64,000 nt of DNA, taken from positions 100,795 through 164,794 of the forward strand of contig JAPOJQ010000001.1 of the NCBI GenBank assembly GCA_029978335.1, read 5' to 3'. Position 1 is the stretch's first letter; each line of letters begins with the position of its first letter. Shown here piece after piece: positions 46,591 through 55,195 of this stretch. The translations under genes and the position numbers were made by a program. The DNA is from Actinomycetota bacterium. GTDB taxonomy: Bacteria; Actinomycetota; Acidimicrobiia; Acidimicrobiales; Ilumatobacteraceae. The notes below the pieces were generated by a model that was not told the origin of the DNA, did no database searches, and saw only the letters and a program-made list of their open reading frames with translations.

Positions 46591-46836
46591 ATGACGGCAT
46601 CCCAAACAGCCCAGACCACGTCCCGAACCGCCTCACCACGGCGGCCATCGTCAGCCCGCGGCATCGGGCAACGCCCTCCGTTTCGATGGACGTGCCCTGC
46701 ATGTGGTCAGTGGGTCATCACCAACGTCATCGTGACGGCGGCGCCAACATGCTCGGCGCACTCCGGTGGAGGCAGAGCAATGATGGCCGAGCGAGTGAAG
46801 TTCGTGCGTTCAGCGGAACCGCTGGCCGATACGTGA
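46591..46836 (+). CDS. Small zinc-binding protein (81 aa), hypothetical
   Basis: A frame of 81 codons. The first half is Ser/Thr/Arg-rich. The second half has WTCPACGQWV then APTCSAHSGGGRAMM, a CxxC plus CxxH arrangement like the small treble-clef or ribbon proteins of actinobacteria that end in a GGG-x-M motif. No clear Shine-Dalgarno or -10 lies next to the ATG, so the start is tentative. The last 27 bases overlap the convergent glycosyltransferase gene. Confidence 0.45.
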   Translation: MTASQTAQTTSRTASPRRPSSARGIGQRPPFRWTCPACGQWVITNVIVTAAPTCSAHSGGGRAMMAERVKFVRSAEPLADT

Positions 46837-47526
46837 GTACCGAATGATGCACCAAAAGGCACGCACACCGTCACGCCAACCGATTTTTTTGCCATCGGCA
46901 TAGGTGCGGCCGTTGTACGAGATCCCGACCTCAAATACCCGGTGACCGGCTGCAGCGACCTTGGCAGTGACCTCAGGCTCGAAACCGAACCGGTCTTCTT
47001 CAACGGTGATGGACTGGATCACCTCGCGGCGAAATGCCTTGTAGCAGGTCTCCATATCGGTCAGGTTCAAATCGGTGAACATGTTGGAAGCCAACGTGAG
47101 CAACTTGTTGCCCATTGAGTGCCAGAAGAACAGCACGCGATGCGCATCACCACCCGCGAAACGACTGCCGTAGACCACATCGGCGCGACCGTCAGCCAAC
47201 GGTTGGACGATCCTGGGATATTCCGACGGGTCGTACTCAAGGTCAGCATCTTGCACAATGACAAAATCGAGCGTCGCAGCCTCAAAGCCGGTGCGTAATG
47301 CCGCTCCTTTACCCATGTTGTGCGGTTGCAAGATGACCCGAACTCGCGGATCGTCAAACTCGGCAAGCACCTCACGGGTGCCGTCAGTCGATCCGTCGTC
47401 GACGATGATCACCTCGCCGACCAATGGTTGACTGAGCACCGCGCCAACGCAGTCGGCAACGGTGGCGATCTCGTTGTAACACGGCATCACCACGCTGAGG
47501 CATCGATCGCGAATTTCGGTCGCCAC
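46810..47526 (-). CDS. Family 2 glycosyltransferase, dolichol-phosphate-mannose/glucose synthase-like
   Basis: A 238-residue GT-A enzyme. It shows LSVVMPCYNEIATVADCVGA, IIVDDGSTDGTREVL, the acceptor/nucleotide segment GKGAALRTGFEAA, the metal-binding QDADLEYDP and ADVVYGSRFAG. There are no transmembrane helices at the C-terminus, as in single-domain DPM1-type synthases that load mannose or glucose onto polyprenyl phosphate. The GTG at 47526 is chosen because it starts five codons before the core, with TAGCCT 7 nt upstream. A longer frame back to dnaE2 exists. Confidence 0.9.
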   Translation of the reverse strand: MATEIRDRCLSVVMPCYNEIATVADCVGAVLSQPLVGEVIIVDDGSTDGTREVLAEFDDPRVRVILQPHNMGKGAALRTGFEAATLDFVIVQDADLEYDPSEYPRIVQPLADGRADVVYGSRFAGGDAHRVLFFWHSMGNKLLTLASNMFTDLNLTDMETCYKAFRREVIQSITVEEDRFGFEPEVTAKVAAAGHRVFEVGISYNGRTYADGKKIGWRDGVRAFWCIIRYSRIGQRFR

Positions 47527-47533
47527 GGGCGCG

Positions 47534-47539
47534 AGGCTA
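47534..47539 (-). promoter_or_regulatory. -10 hexamer TAGCCT of a leaderless promoter for the glycosyltransferase gene
   Basis: TAGCCT, 7 nt, GTG on the minus strand. It decides the shorter start and separates this gene from the SOS-controlled dnaE2 upstream. Confidence 0.55.
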
Positions 47540-47649
47540 CCGGTAGTGATCTCGTGGTTGCCTCGCCTCAACGTCGGTGCCATCGCCACATTCGCTGCGG
47601 CAACGGCCGAGGTCCCCGTGGTCGGCACGTGAGTTTCACGGCCGCTCAC

Positions 47650-50600
47650 CTAGCGAAAATTGCGGCTCTGGGATCGTCCCGGTGCTGCCAGCGGTTGAAG
47701 ATGTTCCGCCACGATGTTGATCACCCCTTCCGAGCGTTCAAGCCGTCCCCGCACGACGAGCGCTGGTGCTGATCGCGCAATCGAACGAAAGCGCGTCCAA
47801 CATCCGGCCGACACCACCACATTGACCAACCCGGTCTCGTCTTCGAGATTCATGAAGGTGGTGCCGCGCGCCGTCATCGGCCGCTGTCGATGTGTCACCA
47901 CACCAGCTACCACCACCGTCCGGTTTGGTTCATGACAACGGAGTCCTTCGGCAGTCACCACACCGAGTTCATCGAGTGCCACACGCAGGAACGAAGTCGG
48001 ATGCCCATCCGGGGATACCCCCGTCGCCCACAGGTCAGCTACCGCCTCTTCCACTGGCGTCATACCCGGCAGCCGCGGCGCTGCCGATGCTGATGCAAGC
48101 CCGGGAATGGTCCCCGGGCGAGATCGAGCGGCGGCCTCTGCCATCCACAGCGCCTGGCGGCGGTCCAGCCCACAGCTCTCCTCAAATGCCCCTGCGGTGG
48201 CAAGCGCTTCAAGATGGGCGACGGTCACCTCTGGCACGCGCTGCACGAGATCTTCTGGTGATGCGTAGGGGCCATGGGCATCGCGTTCAGCCACGATGCG
48301 TTCCGCCAACGCATCGCCAATCGTTCGAACGGGAGCAATACCGAGCCGAATCACCGACCCTTCGTGTGTCAGCGTGGCTCCCGCCAACGAGGTGTTGATA
48401 TCAACCGTGTTGACGGTCACTCCGTGGCGACGGGCGTCGCGTACCAAGGTGTGCGGTGACCAAAAGCCCATCGGCTGAGCATTGAGTAACGCTGCGCAGA
48501 ATGCCGCTGGCTCGTGGTACTTGATCCATGCCGAGGCGTAGACGAGATAGGCGAATGAGACCGAGTGCGATTCAGGAAACCCATAGTTCGCAAAGGCCCG
48601 CATCTTCATGTAGATCTCGTCTGCTACGGCCCCGACCACCCCGCGCTGAGCCATACCGTTGTAGAAGCGTTCACGCAGCCGTTCCATGCGCGCCGCAGAG
48701 CGTTTTGATCCCATGGCTTGGCGCAACTCATCAGCCTCTGCTGCGCTGAATCCAGCCACGTCGATGGCCATCTGCATCAGTTGTTCCTGGAACAACGGCA
48801 CGCCAAGGGTCTTGCCGAGAGAGTTCTCAAGTAGTGGATGCACATACGTGACCGGTTCAAGGCCATTGCGACGGCGGATGTAAGGGTGGACCGACCCGCC
48901 TTGAATCGGACCGGGGCGAATCAACGCGACTTCGACCACGAGGTCGTAAAAACGGCGCGGCCGCAACCGTGGCAACGTTGCCATCTGTGCCCGTGACTCG
49001 ACCTGGAACACGCCAACGGTGTCGGCGCGACACAACATCGCATACACCTCATCTTCTTGAGGAATCGTTGCAAGGTCGATGCGATAACCGCGATGTTGCG
49101 CCACCAAATCAACTGCGATGTGCAGCGCGGAGAGCATGCCGAGTCCGAGCAGATCGAACTTGACGAGACCAGCCGCAGCACAATCATCTTTATCCCACTG
49201 CAGCACTGAACGTCCGTCGGCTCGCGCCCACTCAACGGGACAGACCTCAATCACTGGCCGGTCACAGATCACCATTCCGCCCGAGTGGACCCCCAGGTGG
49301 CGAGGTGCGTCTTCTAAACGAGCGGCGAGATCGATGACATCACCTGGAATGTTCCCGTCGCTCTGCTCCGCGGTGCGCGCTACTTTGCCCCATCCATCAA
49401 CGTGGCGCGACCAAGCATCTTGGCGTCCTGGATCGTGCCCGAGGGCCCGTGCCGCATCGCGGATCGCTGAGCGAGCGCGATAGGTGATGACGTTGGCCAC
49501 TTGAGCGGTGTGGTGGCGTCCGTAGCGCGCATAGACGTACTGGATGACTTCTTCGCGCCGACCTGACTCGATGTCGAGATCGATATCGGGCGGGCCATCG
49601 CGATGCGGCGACAAGAACCGCTCGAACAGCAAACCGAGTGAGACCGCATCAGCTGCGGTGATACCAAGGGCGTAACAGACCGCTGAGTTCGCTGCGCTAC
49701 CGCGGCCTTGGCAGTAGATGTCGCTGCGACGGCAGAACTCGACGATGTCCCAGACCACGAGGAAATATCCGGCGAATCCCAGTTGCTCGATGAGATCGAG
49801 TTCACGATCGATCGTTGCCCACGCACGGGCCCGCAAGGTGAGGTCTTCCCCTGTGGCGGGACGGTCGCCATAGCGACGACGGGCGCCCTCTGCAGCGAGA
49901 TGACGCAAGTGGGTCATCTCGTTCATGCCCTCTGGACATGGATATGGAGGTAGTTGCGGGGCGACGAGGGAAAGATCAAAGGCGGCTGAGCGCGCTACGG
50001 CAACGGTGCGGTCGAGCACCCCGGGATATCGGTCAAAGCGTCGGCACTGCTCTGCTCCTGATCGCAGATGCGCACCGCCATGCGCCGACATCCATTCGCG
50101 AGCAGCATCGAGACCAGATCTCGCGCCAATCGCTCCCACCGCCATTGCCAGATCCGCATCAGCTGGCGTGGCGTGGGACACGGCGTTGGTTGCTACACAC
50201 TCGACCCCAACTCGGTGAGCGAGTTCGACGAGGGCATCGTTGCGATGGTGATCAAGAGGGTCACCGTGATCCCAGAGTTCGACGAGCACTCGATCGCGGC
50301 CGAAGAGGTCGACGAGTCGTTCGAGTTCGCGACGCGCTGCTGTTGGCCCCTCGGCGCACAACGTTGAGGGAACGGTGCCGTGTGCGTCGCCAGTGAGCAC
50401 CCACACCACACCGCCGACTTCGGAGCTGAGCCGTTCGAGGTCGTGACGAGGTGAACCTTTGGCCCCAGCGAGTAAACCGATGGAAAGTCCCCGAGCAAGA
50501 CGGGCGTAGCCGGTGGGCCCATCGGCGAGCAGGACCACTCGATCACCCTCACCTCCGGCATGCGGGGCGATACCGGTGAGTTCTGAGCCAAAGATGGTGG

Positions 50601-50970
50601 GAAGCCCAAGAGCACGAGCCGCTTCGGCGAAGCGGACCACTCCATGGAATCCATCTCGGTCGGTGATCGCAAGCGCTTCAAGCCCGAGGCGAGCGGCCTC
50701 GGTGGCAAGCGCCTCAGGATGCGACGCTCCTTCAAGGAATGAAAAGTTCGAACGGGAGTGAAGTTCCGCATACGGAACCCGCGACGAGTGGCGCGCCATG
50801 GTGGCCGGTGTTTCAAAGGGCTGGCGACGACGACTCCACGCAGGGGCATCGCCCCCGGCGTTCCACGCTGGGCTTCCTGGCGCGCGGCCATCACGCCCGA
50901 CGGTTGATGGACGCCCCGAGAGGCGTGCTTCGAGTTCGGTCCATGTCCACTGGGGATTGGTAAATCCCAT
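47650..50970 (-). CDS. dnaE2: Error-prone DNA polymerase III alpha subunit (DnaE2/ImuC)
   Basis: A 1106-residue translesion polymerase of the C family. After a 60-residue N-terminal stretch the PHP domain begins (YAELHSRSNFSFLEGASHPE, LEALAITDRDGFHGVVRF). The palm shows CQGRGSAANSAVCYALGIT, GPPDIDLDIESGRREEVIQY and FDLLGLGMLSALH. The C-terminal OB fold is present (VVVAGVVTHRQRPM). DnaE2 works with ImuA' and ImuB in SOS mutagenesis. The ATG at 50970 is followed by MGFTNPQWTW; a perfect 28-bp palindrome with a LexA core ends 5 bases upstream. Confidence 0.95.
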   Translation of the reverse strand: MGFTNPQWTWTELEARLSGRPSTVGRDGRAPGSPAWNAGGDAPAWSRRRQPFETPATMARHSSRVPYAELHSRSNFSFLEGASHPEALATEAARLGLEALAITDRDGFHGVVRFAEAARALGLPTIFGSELTGIAPHAGGEGDRVVLLADGPTGYARLARGLSIGLLAGAKGSPRHDLERLSSEVGGVVWVLTGDAHGTVPSTLCAEGPTAARRELERLVDLFGRDRVLVELWDHGDPLDHHRNDALVELAHRVGVECVATNAVSHATPADADLAMAVGAIGARSGLDAAREWMSAHGGAHLRSGAEQCRRFDRYPGVLDRTVAVARSAAFDLSLVAPQLPPYPCPEGMNEMTHLRHLAAEGARRRYGDRPATGEDLTLRARAWATIDRELDLIEQLGFAGYFLVVWDIVEFCRRSDIYCQGRGSAANSAVCYALGITAADAVSLGLLFERFLSPHRDGPPDIDLDIESGRREEVIQYVYARYGRHHTAQVANVITYRARSAIRDAARALGHDPGRQDAWSRHVDGWGKVARTAEQSDGNIPGDVIDLAARLEDAPRHLGVHSGGMVICDRPVIEVCPVEWARADGRSVLQWDKDDCAAAGLVKFDLLGLGMLSALHIAVDLVAQHRGYRIDLATIPQEDEVYAMLCRADTVGVFQVESRAQMATLPRLRPRRFYDLVVEVALIRPGPIQGGSVHPYIRRRNGLEPVTYVHPLLENSLGKTLGVPLFQEQLMQMAIDVAGFSAAEADELRQAMGSKRSAARMERLRERFYNGMAQRGVVGAVADEIYMKMRAFANYGFPESHSVSFAYLVYASAWIKYHEPAAFCAALLNAQPMGFWSPHTLVRDARRHGVTVNTVDINTSLAGATLTHEGSVIRLGIAPVRTIGDALAERIVAERDAHGPYASPEDLVQRVPEVTVAHLEALATAGAFEESCGLDRRQALWMAEAAARSRPGTIPGLASASAAPRLPGMTPVEEAVADLWATGVSPDGHPTSFLRVALDELGVVTAEGLRCHEPNRTVVVAGVVTHRQRPMTARGTTFMNLEDETGLVNVVVSAGCWTRFRSIARSAPALVVRGRLERSEGVINIVAEHLQPLAAPGRSQSRNFR

Positions 50971-50975
50971 AGCCA

Positions 50976-51003
50976 ACAGTATCGAACATATGTTCGATAC
51001 TGT
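50976..51003. promoter_or_regulatory. LexA (SOS) operator of dnaE2, 28-bp perfect palindrome
   Basis: Bases 50976-51003 are an exact inverted repeat of 28 bp with no spacer. Its centre, TCGAACATATGTTCGA, contains the GAAC-N4-GTTC core of the Gram-positive/actinobacterial LexA box. The operator also covers the -10-like GATACT (50978-50983), which stands 7 nt before the dnaE2 ATG. LexA bound here would block the promoter. Confidence 0.85.
50978..50983 (-). promoter_or_regulatory. -10 hexamer GATACT of dnaE2, inside the LexA operator
   Basis: GATACT, 7 nt, ATG of dnaE2. It would give a leaderless mRNA starting at the ATG. Confidence 0.45.
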
Positions 51004-51014
51004 GCAAGTGGGTG

Positions 51015-51602
51015 TTAGCGCGCCAACCGGCCAAGCAATGCTGAAAGCCGAGGATCACCAGCTCGCTCAACCGCTGCGGGCCAGTCGAACCAGGCAACGG
51101 CTTGGCTTTCTTCGGGTGGAGGATGCGGATCATCATCGGCGCCATCGAGCAGGTACCGCAGGTCAAGGTGGGTATGCCCGCGACCCCCTGCATGGACATC
51201 GACATGGACCAAATACGGCGATCCCCCGTGGTGGGCAACGTCAAGCCCGGTCTCTTCAGCGGCTTCTCGGAGCGCCGCTTCCCATGGCATCTCCCCTGCA
51301 TCGACATGGCCACCAGGTTGGAGCCACATGCCGAGCCGGCGATGTTCGAGCAGCACCGTCCCGCGTCGACCGATCACAATCGCTGAACCGGTGATGTGGA
51401 TCGGATCATCGTCTTGCTCAAATGGATCGAGCCCGAGCGACACGAGCCGATCGACTTCATCGAGCAACCGCGCCAACGAGTGCTCTTCGTCCGCATCAGC
51501 TGGGGTGTGGGCGAAGAGTTGGGCGTGCACTGCGGCAACCCGCCCAGCAATGGAACGACCCGATGACGTCATTGTGTTGAACGTATCGGCTTGCTCAATC
51601 AT
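51015..51602 (-). CDS. NUDIX hydrolase embedded in the SOS mutagenesis operon
   Basis: A 195-residue NUDIX hydrolase. The Nudix box is complete at 98-120 (GGHVDAGEMPWEAA then LREAAEETGL), with Gly98, Glu104, Arg112-Glu113, Glu116-Glu117 and Gly119. A 65-residue helical N-terminus (RSIAGRVAAVHAQLFAHTP) precedes the fold. The start overlaps the imuB stop by 8 bases and the stop is followed at once by the dnaE2 LexA operator. It is therefore expected to be induced with ImuA'B. It may clear oxidised nucleotides for the polymerase; the substrate is not known. Confidence 0.9.
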   Translation of the reverse strand: MIEQADTFNTMTSSGRSIAGRVAAVHAQLFAHTPADADEEHSLARLLDEVDRLVSLGLDPFEQDDDPIHITGSAIVIGRRGTVLLEHRRLGMWLQPGGHVDAGEMPWEAALREAAEETGLDVAHHGGSPYLVHVDVHAGGRGHTHLDLRYLLDGADDDPHPPPEESQAVAWFDWPAAVERAGDPRLSALLGRLAR

Positions 51603-53157
51603 GGGTACCCATCAGCGACCACCGTCGCTGCTCCACTGCGAGCAGATGCGCGCTGCCGTCGTCGAGCACCACCTGGAGCCGGGCTAACCGTCGCCGCCCT
51701 CGACGATCCCACCAGCGGTCGAGCAGCGGCCATGGCCCTGCCCATGCCACGACCCGCCGACGCCGACCACCGATCACGACGACATCGGGATCGGCGTTGA
51801 GATCACCTCGACCCGATACCGACAGCAGCGACCCATCAACCGCAAGAACCTCCACCGGTTCGGGTGATATCGGAACGCTGGTCGGCGCCGGCCGAGCCAC
51901 ACTGCCTGGCCATACCGGAGCAGGTTCATCTCGCGACGCGTCCGCAAGGTCAACGGTGGTAACCGGCACCCAGACGCAACGTTCACCGGGAAGGCGCCCG
52001 CCCGATGCCACCGGAACTCGCACCTGCTCTTCGCCACAAATGGCGACCAGGCGGGCGACTGCGCGGGTGGCAGCTTCATCGGCAGCGGTGATCCCTCCCC
52101 AAAACCCGTCTTGGCGTCCCACATCCGGCCGGACCCCAACAACGCGAAGACGAACGAGCACGATCCCTGCAGAAACCGCTGACCCAGCAGCCCATGCATC
52201 AAGTTGCCAACGAGCGCGATCGACCATCGCCGAAGCATTGAAACCTTCGGCCCGATACCAGTGCTGTTCGGTCCATTCGGAGTGTTCGGTTTCAGCACTC
52301 AACACCAATGATGTGCACGACAACCCCGCAGATGACAATGCCTCAACCAACTCGCCCGCCATCTCCCTGATCGCAAACACCGCCGGCGTCACCGTCGTGA
52401 GTGGGTCATCAAAGCGTCGTTCAAGTTCTGGCAGCGATGCAGGTTCGATTGCCGCCAAAGGACGGTCATCGATGCCGGTCGCGATGCGATGCGCTCGAGC
52501 ACCCTCGGCACCGAATCGAACGAGAACATCGCGCGGGTCGAGCGCAGCAAGATCGCCAATGGTGGCGATGCCAAGCCGAACGAGGAGGTCGACCCCCTCA
52601 GATGTCAAGACGTCGACAGCGACCACATCACCGATGGGGCGTTGAGCAAGGAATTCTGCGGAGCCCCCAACAGGAATCACCAACGGTGCTTGCGCCGCAA
52701 GGTGAGCGGCCAGCAACGACACCGTGGGACCATCGGCCACCCCGATACGTGCCGTCTCATCAGAACAACATGTCGCCAGCGCATTGGCCACTGCGTCAAC
52801 GACGCCGTGTTCTCCGCCGAGTCGGCGGGTTGGACCTCGCATGTCGAATCGCACGATGCCCGGTTGATCGATCTCGAGACGCGGGGAGATATCAGCCAAT
52901 GCAGCGATGACCGGTTCAAACGCTCTGACCTCAGCGAGCACATCACGCGACACCACCCGTGCCGATGGACACGACCGCGTTGCAGCTCGTCGCCGATCGC
53001 CGTGGCGCACACCCTGTTGGAGAGCAACCGCTGATGCCGCGATCACCCGACCTCGTTCCAACACCACAAGCGGATCGTCATTGCTGTGCTGGAGCGCCAC
53101 CGCCGGCCAGTCGGGGATCACCACAGTGATCGTTCGCACCACTGCTGAGCTCATCAC
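51595..53157 (-). CDS. imuB: ImuB, Y-family polymerase-like SOS mutagenesis protein
   Basis: A 520-residue ImuB. The Y-polymerase fold is recognisable: VVIPDWPAVALQ at the N-terminus, SPRLEIDQPGIVRFDMRG, RIGVADGPTVSLLAA, and the HhH region GIATIGDLAALDPRDVLVRFG. The catalytic acidic motifs are missing: the DxD/SxDE segments of DinB read PDWPAV and LEID, as expected for the non-catalytic adapter. A likely beta-clamp motif is GRQDGFWGG. It recruits DnaE2. It overlaps imuA' by 4 bases. Confidence 0.93.
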   Translation of the reverse strand: MMSSAVVRTITVVIPDWPAVALQHSNDDPLVVLERGRVIAASAVALQQGVRHGDRRRAATRSCPSARVVSRDVLAEVRAFEPVIAALADISPRLEIDQPGIVRFDMRGPTRRLGGEHGVVDAVANALATCCSDETARIGVADGPTVSLLAAHLAAQAPLVIPVGGSAEFLAQRPIGDVVAVDVLTSEGVDLLVRLGIATIGDLAALDPRDVLVRFGAEGARAHRIATGIDDRPLAAIEPASLPELERRFDDPLTTVTPAVFAIREMAGELVEALSSAGLSCTSLVLSAETEHSEWTEQHWYRAEGFNASAMVDRARWQLDAWAAGSAVSAGIVLVRLRVVGVRPDVGRQDGFWGGITAADEAATRAVARLVAICGEEQVRVPVASGGRLPGERCVWVPVTTVDLADASRDEPAPVWPGSVARPAPTSVPISPEPVEVLAVDGSLLSVSGRGDLNADPDVVVIGGRRRRVVAWAGPWPLLDRWWDRRGRRRLARLQVVLDDGSAHLLAVEQRRWSLMGTHD

Positions 53158-53822
53158 ACCATCCGCAGCCGCGACGCCGCTGCAGTCACCTCTTCAACAT
53201 CAATGGCGCTGTGCTGAGCGGGCAGCCAAAGATCTCGTGTGATCGGACGTGGCGTTCGACGACCTGCCCGCTCCACCCGAACGCGACGAGCGACTAATCG
53301 TCCGGTTCCCCAACCGATCCCCTCCCATGCCGGATCATGGGTGGTGAATGCGATATCAGTCTGAACGCCGCCCGATGCCGCCCCCACGAGGACGACGACT
53401 GCGTCGCGAGACCGGACTCGCTGCGCAATCCGATGTACGGCGCTATGGGCAATCAGCGCTGCATCGATGATGACTACTTCAAACCCATCGAGAACAGCAC
53501 CCGCCGCATCGATCAGCGAACGTCCCGGGGATGCTGACACGACTCGCCGCAGCGGGATTCCAGATTCGACAAGAGCTTCAGCAGAAAGATCATCACAACC
53601 GACGATGGCAAGCCAACGTCCCTCGACGATCGAACGAGCAACCAGGGCGAGCGCCAGCGACCGCGCCGCCGGGCCGCCACACCCCACCATCTGCCCCCGA
53701 ACAAGCCCTCCCTCGGGAAACAACGGGGTCAATGCATCTGCCACTGGGAGCACGCGTTCACCAACAGCCAGCGATGCCGCTGGGCGAACCGGCATCGATT
53801 GGATGTCAGCGAATGCAGCCAT
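53154..53822 (-). CDS. imuA': ImuA' (RecA-like SOS mutagenesis protein)
   Basis: A 222-residue protein of the ImuA' group found with imuB and dnaE2 in actinobacteria. It has a degenerate RecA-like core: LFPEGGLVRGQMVGCGGPAARSLALAL, where the Walker A lysine is absent, then WLAIVGCDDLSAEALVESGIPL and FEVVIIDAAL. The C-terminus (RPITRDLWLPAQHSAIDVEE) is probably the interaction segment. A LexA-like box lies 13 bases upstream, with TAACAT 6 nt before the ATG. Confidence 0.88.
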   Translation of the reverse strand: MAAFADIQSMPVRPAASLAVGERVLPVADALTPLFPEGGLVRGQMVGCGGPAARSLALALVARSIVEGRWLAIVGCDDLSAEALVESGIPLRRVVSASPGRSLIDAAGAVLDGFEVVIIDAALIAHSAVHRIAQRVRSRDAVVVLVGAASGGVQTDIAFTTHDPAWEGIGWGTGRLVARRVRVERAGRRTPRPITRDLWLPAQHSAIDVEEVTAAASRLRMV

Positions 53823-53828
53823 ATCGCG

Positions 53829-53834
53829 ATGTTA
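53829..53834 (-). promoter_or_regulatory. -10 hexamer TAACAT of the imuA'-imuB-nudix operon
   Basis: TAACAT, 6 nt, ATG of imuA' on the minus strand, just inside the LexA box. The same TAACAT hexamer precedes znuA. Confidence 0.55.
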
Positions 53835-53835
53835 G

Positions 53836-53849
53836 CGAACAGGTGTTCG
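53836..53849. promoter_or_regulatory. LexA (SOS) operator of imuA'-imuB-nudix
   Basis: CGAACAGGTGTTCG, a GAAC-N4-GTTC LexA box with one further matching base on each side. The distance from the box to the start codon (13 bases) is nearly that of the dnaE2 box. Confidence 0.8.
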
Positions 53850-53901
53850 ATTCTTGCCGCCGGTCTGGGCATACCGGTCGACATCGGGCCAAACTGACGA
53901 T

Positions 53902-55191
53902 GTGACTGCCGAGGGAACCCCCACCGCTCCACGAATCCTTGCCCTCATGGGTTCAGGTGAGACCGCTCCCACCATGGTTGGCACCCACCGTCGCCTTGCG
54001 GCCCTGTTATCTCGCGGACCAGCGACGGTTCGTCACGATGTCACCGCAGCGCTCCTCGACACCCCGTACGGTTTCCAAGAGAACGCCACCGAGTTGGCCG
54101 ATCGGGCGGTTCGATATTTCGCCGAGTCCATCGATGTCGACCTTCACGTAGCCGGACTCACTCGTTTCGACACCGTCGACGCCCTCGAACTCGAACGCGG
54201 CCTCAACATCCTTCGAGCCAGCGACTACCTCTTCGCGGGGCCCGGGTCACCCACCTACGCGCTACGGCAATGGGCATCGAGCCCGGTTCCGGACATCCTC
54301 AACGCCAAGTTGACCGATGGCGGCATCCTCGTGTTCGCATCCGCTGCGGCGCTCACTATTGGCCGGCGCACGGTGCCGGTCTATGAGATCTACAAGTGCG
54401 GCATCGAGCCGCACTGGCTTGAAGGACTCGACGTGCTCGGCACCTTTGGCATCAACGCCTGTGTGATCCCACACTTCGACAACGCCGAAGGCGGGCACCA
54501 CGACACGCGGTTCTGCTACCTCGGTGAGCGTCGCCTCGTTGCGCTCGAAGCGGAACTTCCCACCGATACCTGGGTGCTCGGCATCGACGAGCACACCGGA
54601 CTCGTCATCGATCTCAATGCTGGTCGGGCTGACGTCGTTGGTAATGGCACCGTCACCATTCGTGTTGAAGGACGTTCGCGCGCGCTGCCGACTGGGACCA
54701 CGATCGACCTCGCCAACCTCATCGACCCAACGGGTCACACACCGGCATCGACCATGGCCACCGCAACGGTCGCGTCCGAGCCCGCTGATGCAGCCCCCGC
54801 GGAAACGTCGTTGATCGCTGCTGCGGAGCGAATCACCGATGACTTTGCAACTGCCCTCGCCGAGCGCAATGGCGACGCTGCCACACGAGCCGCTCTCGAA
54901 CTCGAAACCACGATGGCTGCGTGGGCTGCTGACCCCACCATGAGCGATGAGGCTGACCGAGCCCGAGCGCTACTCCGCTCGATGATCAGCCGTCTCGGCG
55001 AGGCTGCGTCAACGGGCCTTGGCGATCCACGTGACATCGTCACCCCTCTGGTAACCGCGTTGCTCGACATTCGCGCCACCGCTCGAGCAGAGCGACGATT
55101 TGATCTGGCCGATCTCGTTCGAGATCGCATGACACAGGCCGGCATCGAAGTACGCGATACGCCCGATGGGGCTGAATGGGATCTCCTCTAA
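53902..55191 (+). CDS. Peptidase S51/cyanophycinase-like domain fused to a CysS C-terminal-like tail
   Basis: A 429-residue protein with two parts. Residues 10-290 resemble peptidase S51/cyanophycinase (class I amidotransferase-like fold): [43 protein letters not shown], and [21 protein letters not shown] with the likely nucleophile Ser147. Residues about 380-429 read like the end of cysteinyl-tRNA synthetase: [20 protein letters not shown], then [20 protein letters not shown] helical linker rich in Ala and Glu joins them. The GTG at 53902 is used (CAAACT 6 nt upstream). It is divergent from imuA'. Confidence 0.65.
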   Translation: MTAEGTPTAPRILALMGSGETAPTMVGTHRRLAALLSRGPATVRHDVTAALLDTPYGFQENATELADRAVRYFAESIDVDLHVAGLTRFDTVDALELERGLNILRASDYLFAGPGSPTYALRQWASSPVPDILNAKLTDGGILVFASAAALTIGRRTVPVYEIYKCGIEPHWLEGLDVLGTFGINACVIPHFDNAEGGHHDTRFCYLGERRLVALEAELPTDTWVLGIDEHTGLVIDLNAGRADVVGNGTVTIRVEGRSRALPTGTTIDLANLIDPTGHTPASTMATATVASEPADAAPAETSLIAAAERITDDFATALAERNGDAATRAALELETTMAAWAADPTMSDEADRARALLRSMISRLGEAASTGLGDPRDIVTPLVTALLDIRATARAERRFDLADLVRDRMTQAGIEVRDTPDGAEWDLL

Positions 55192-55195
55192 GCGA

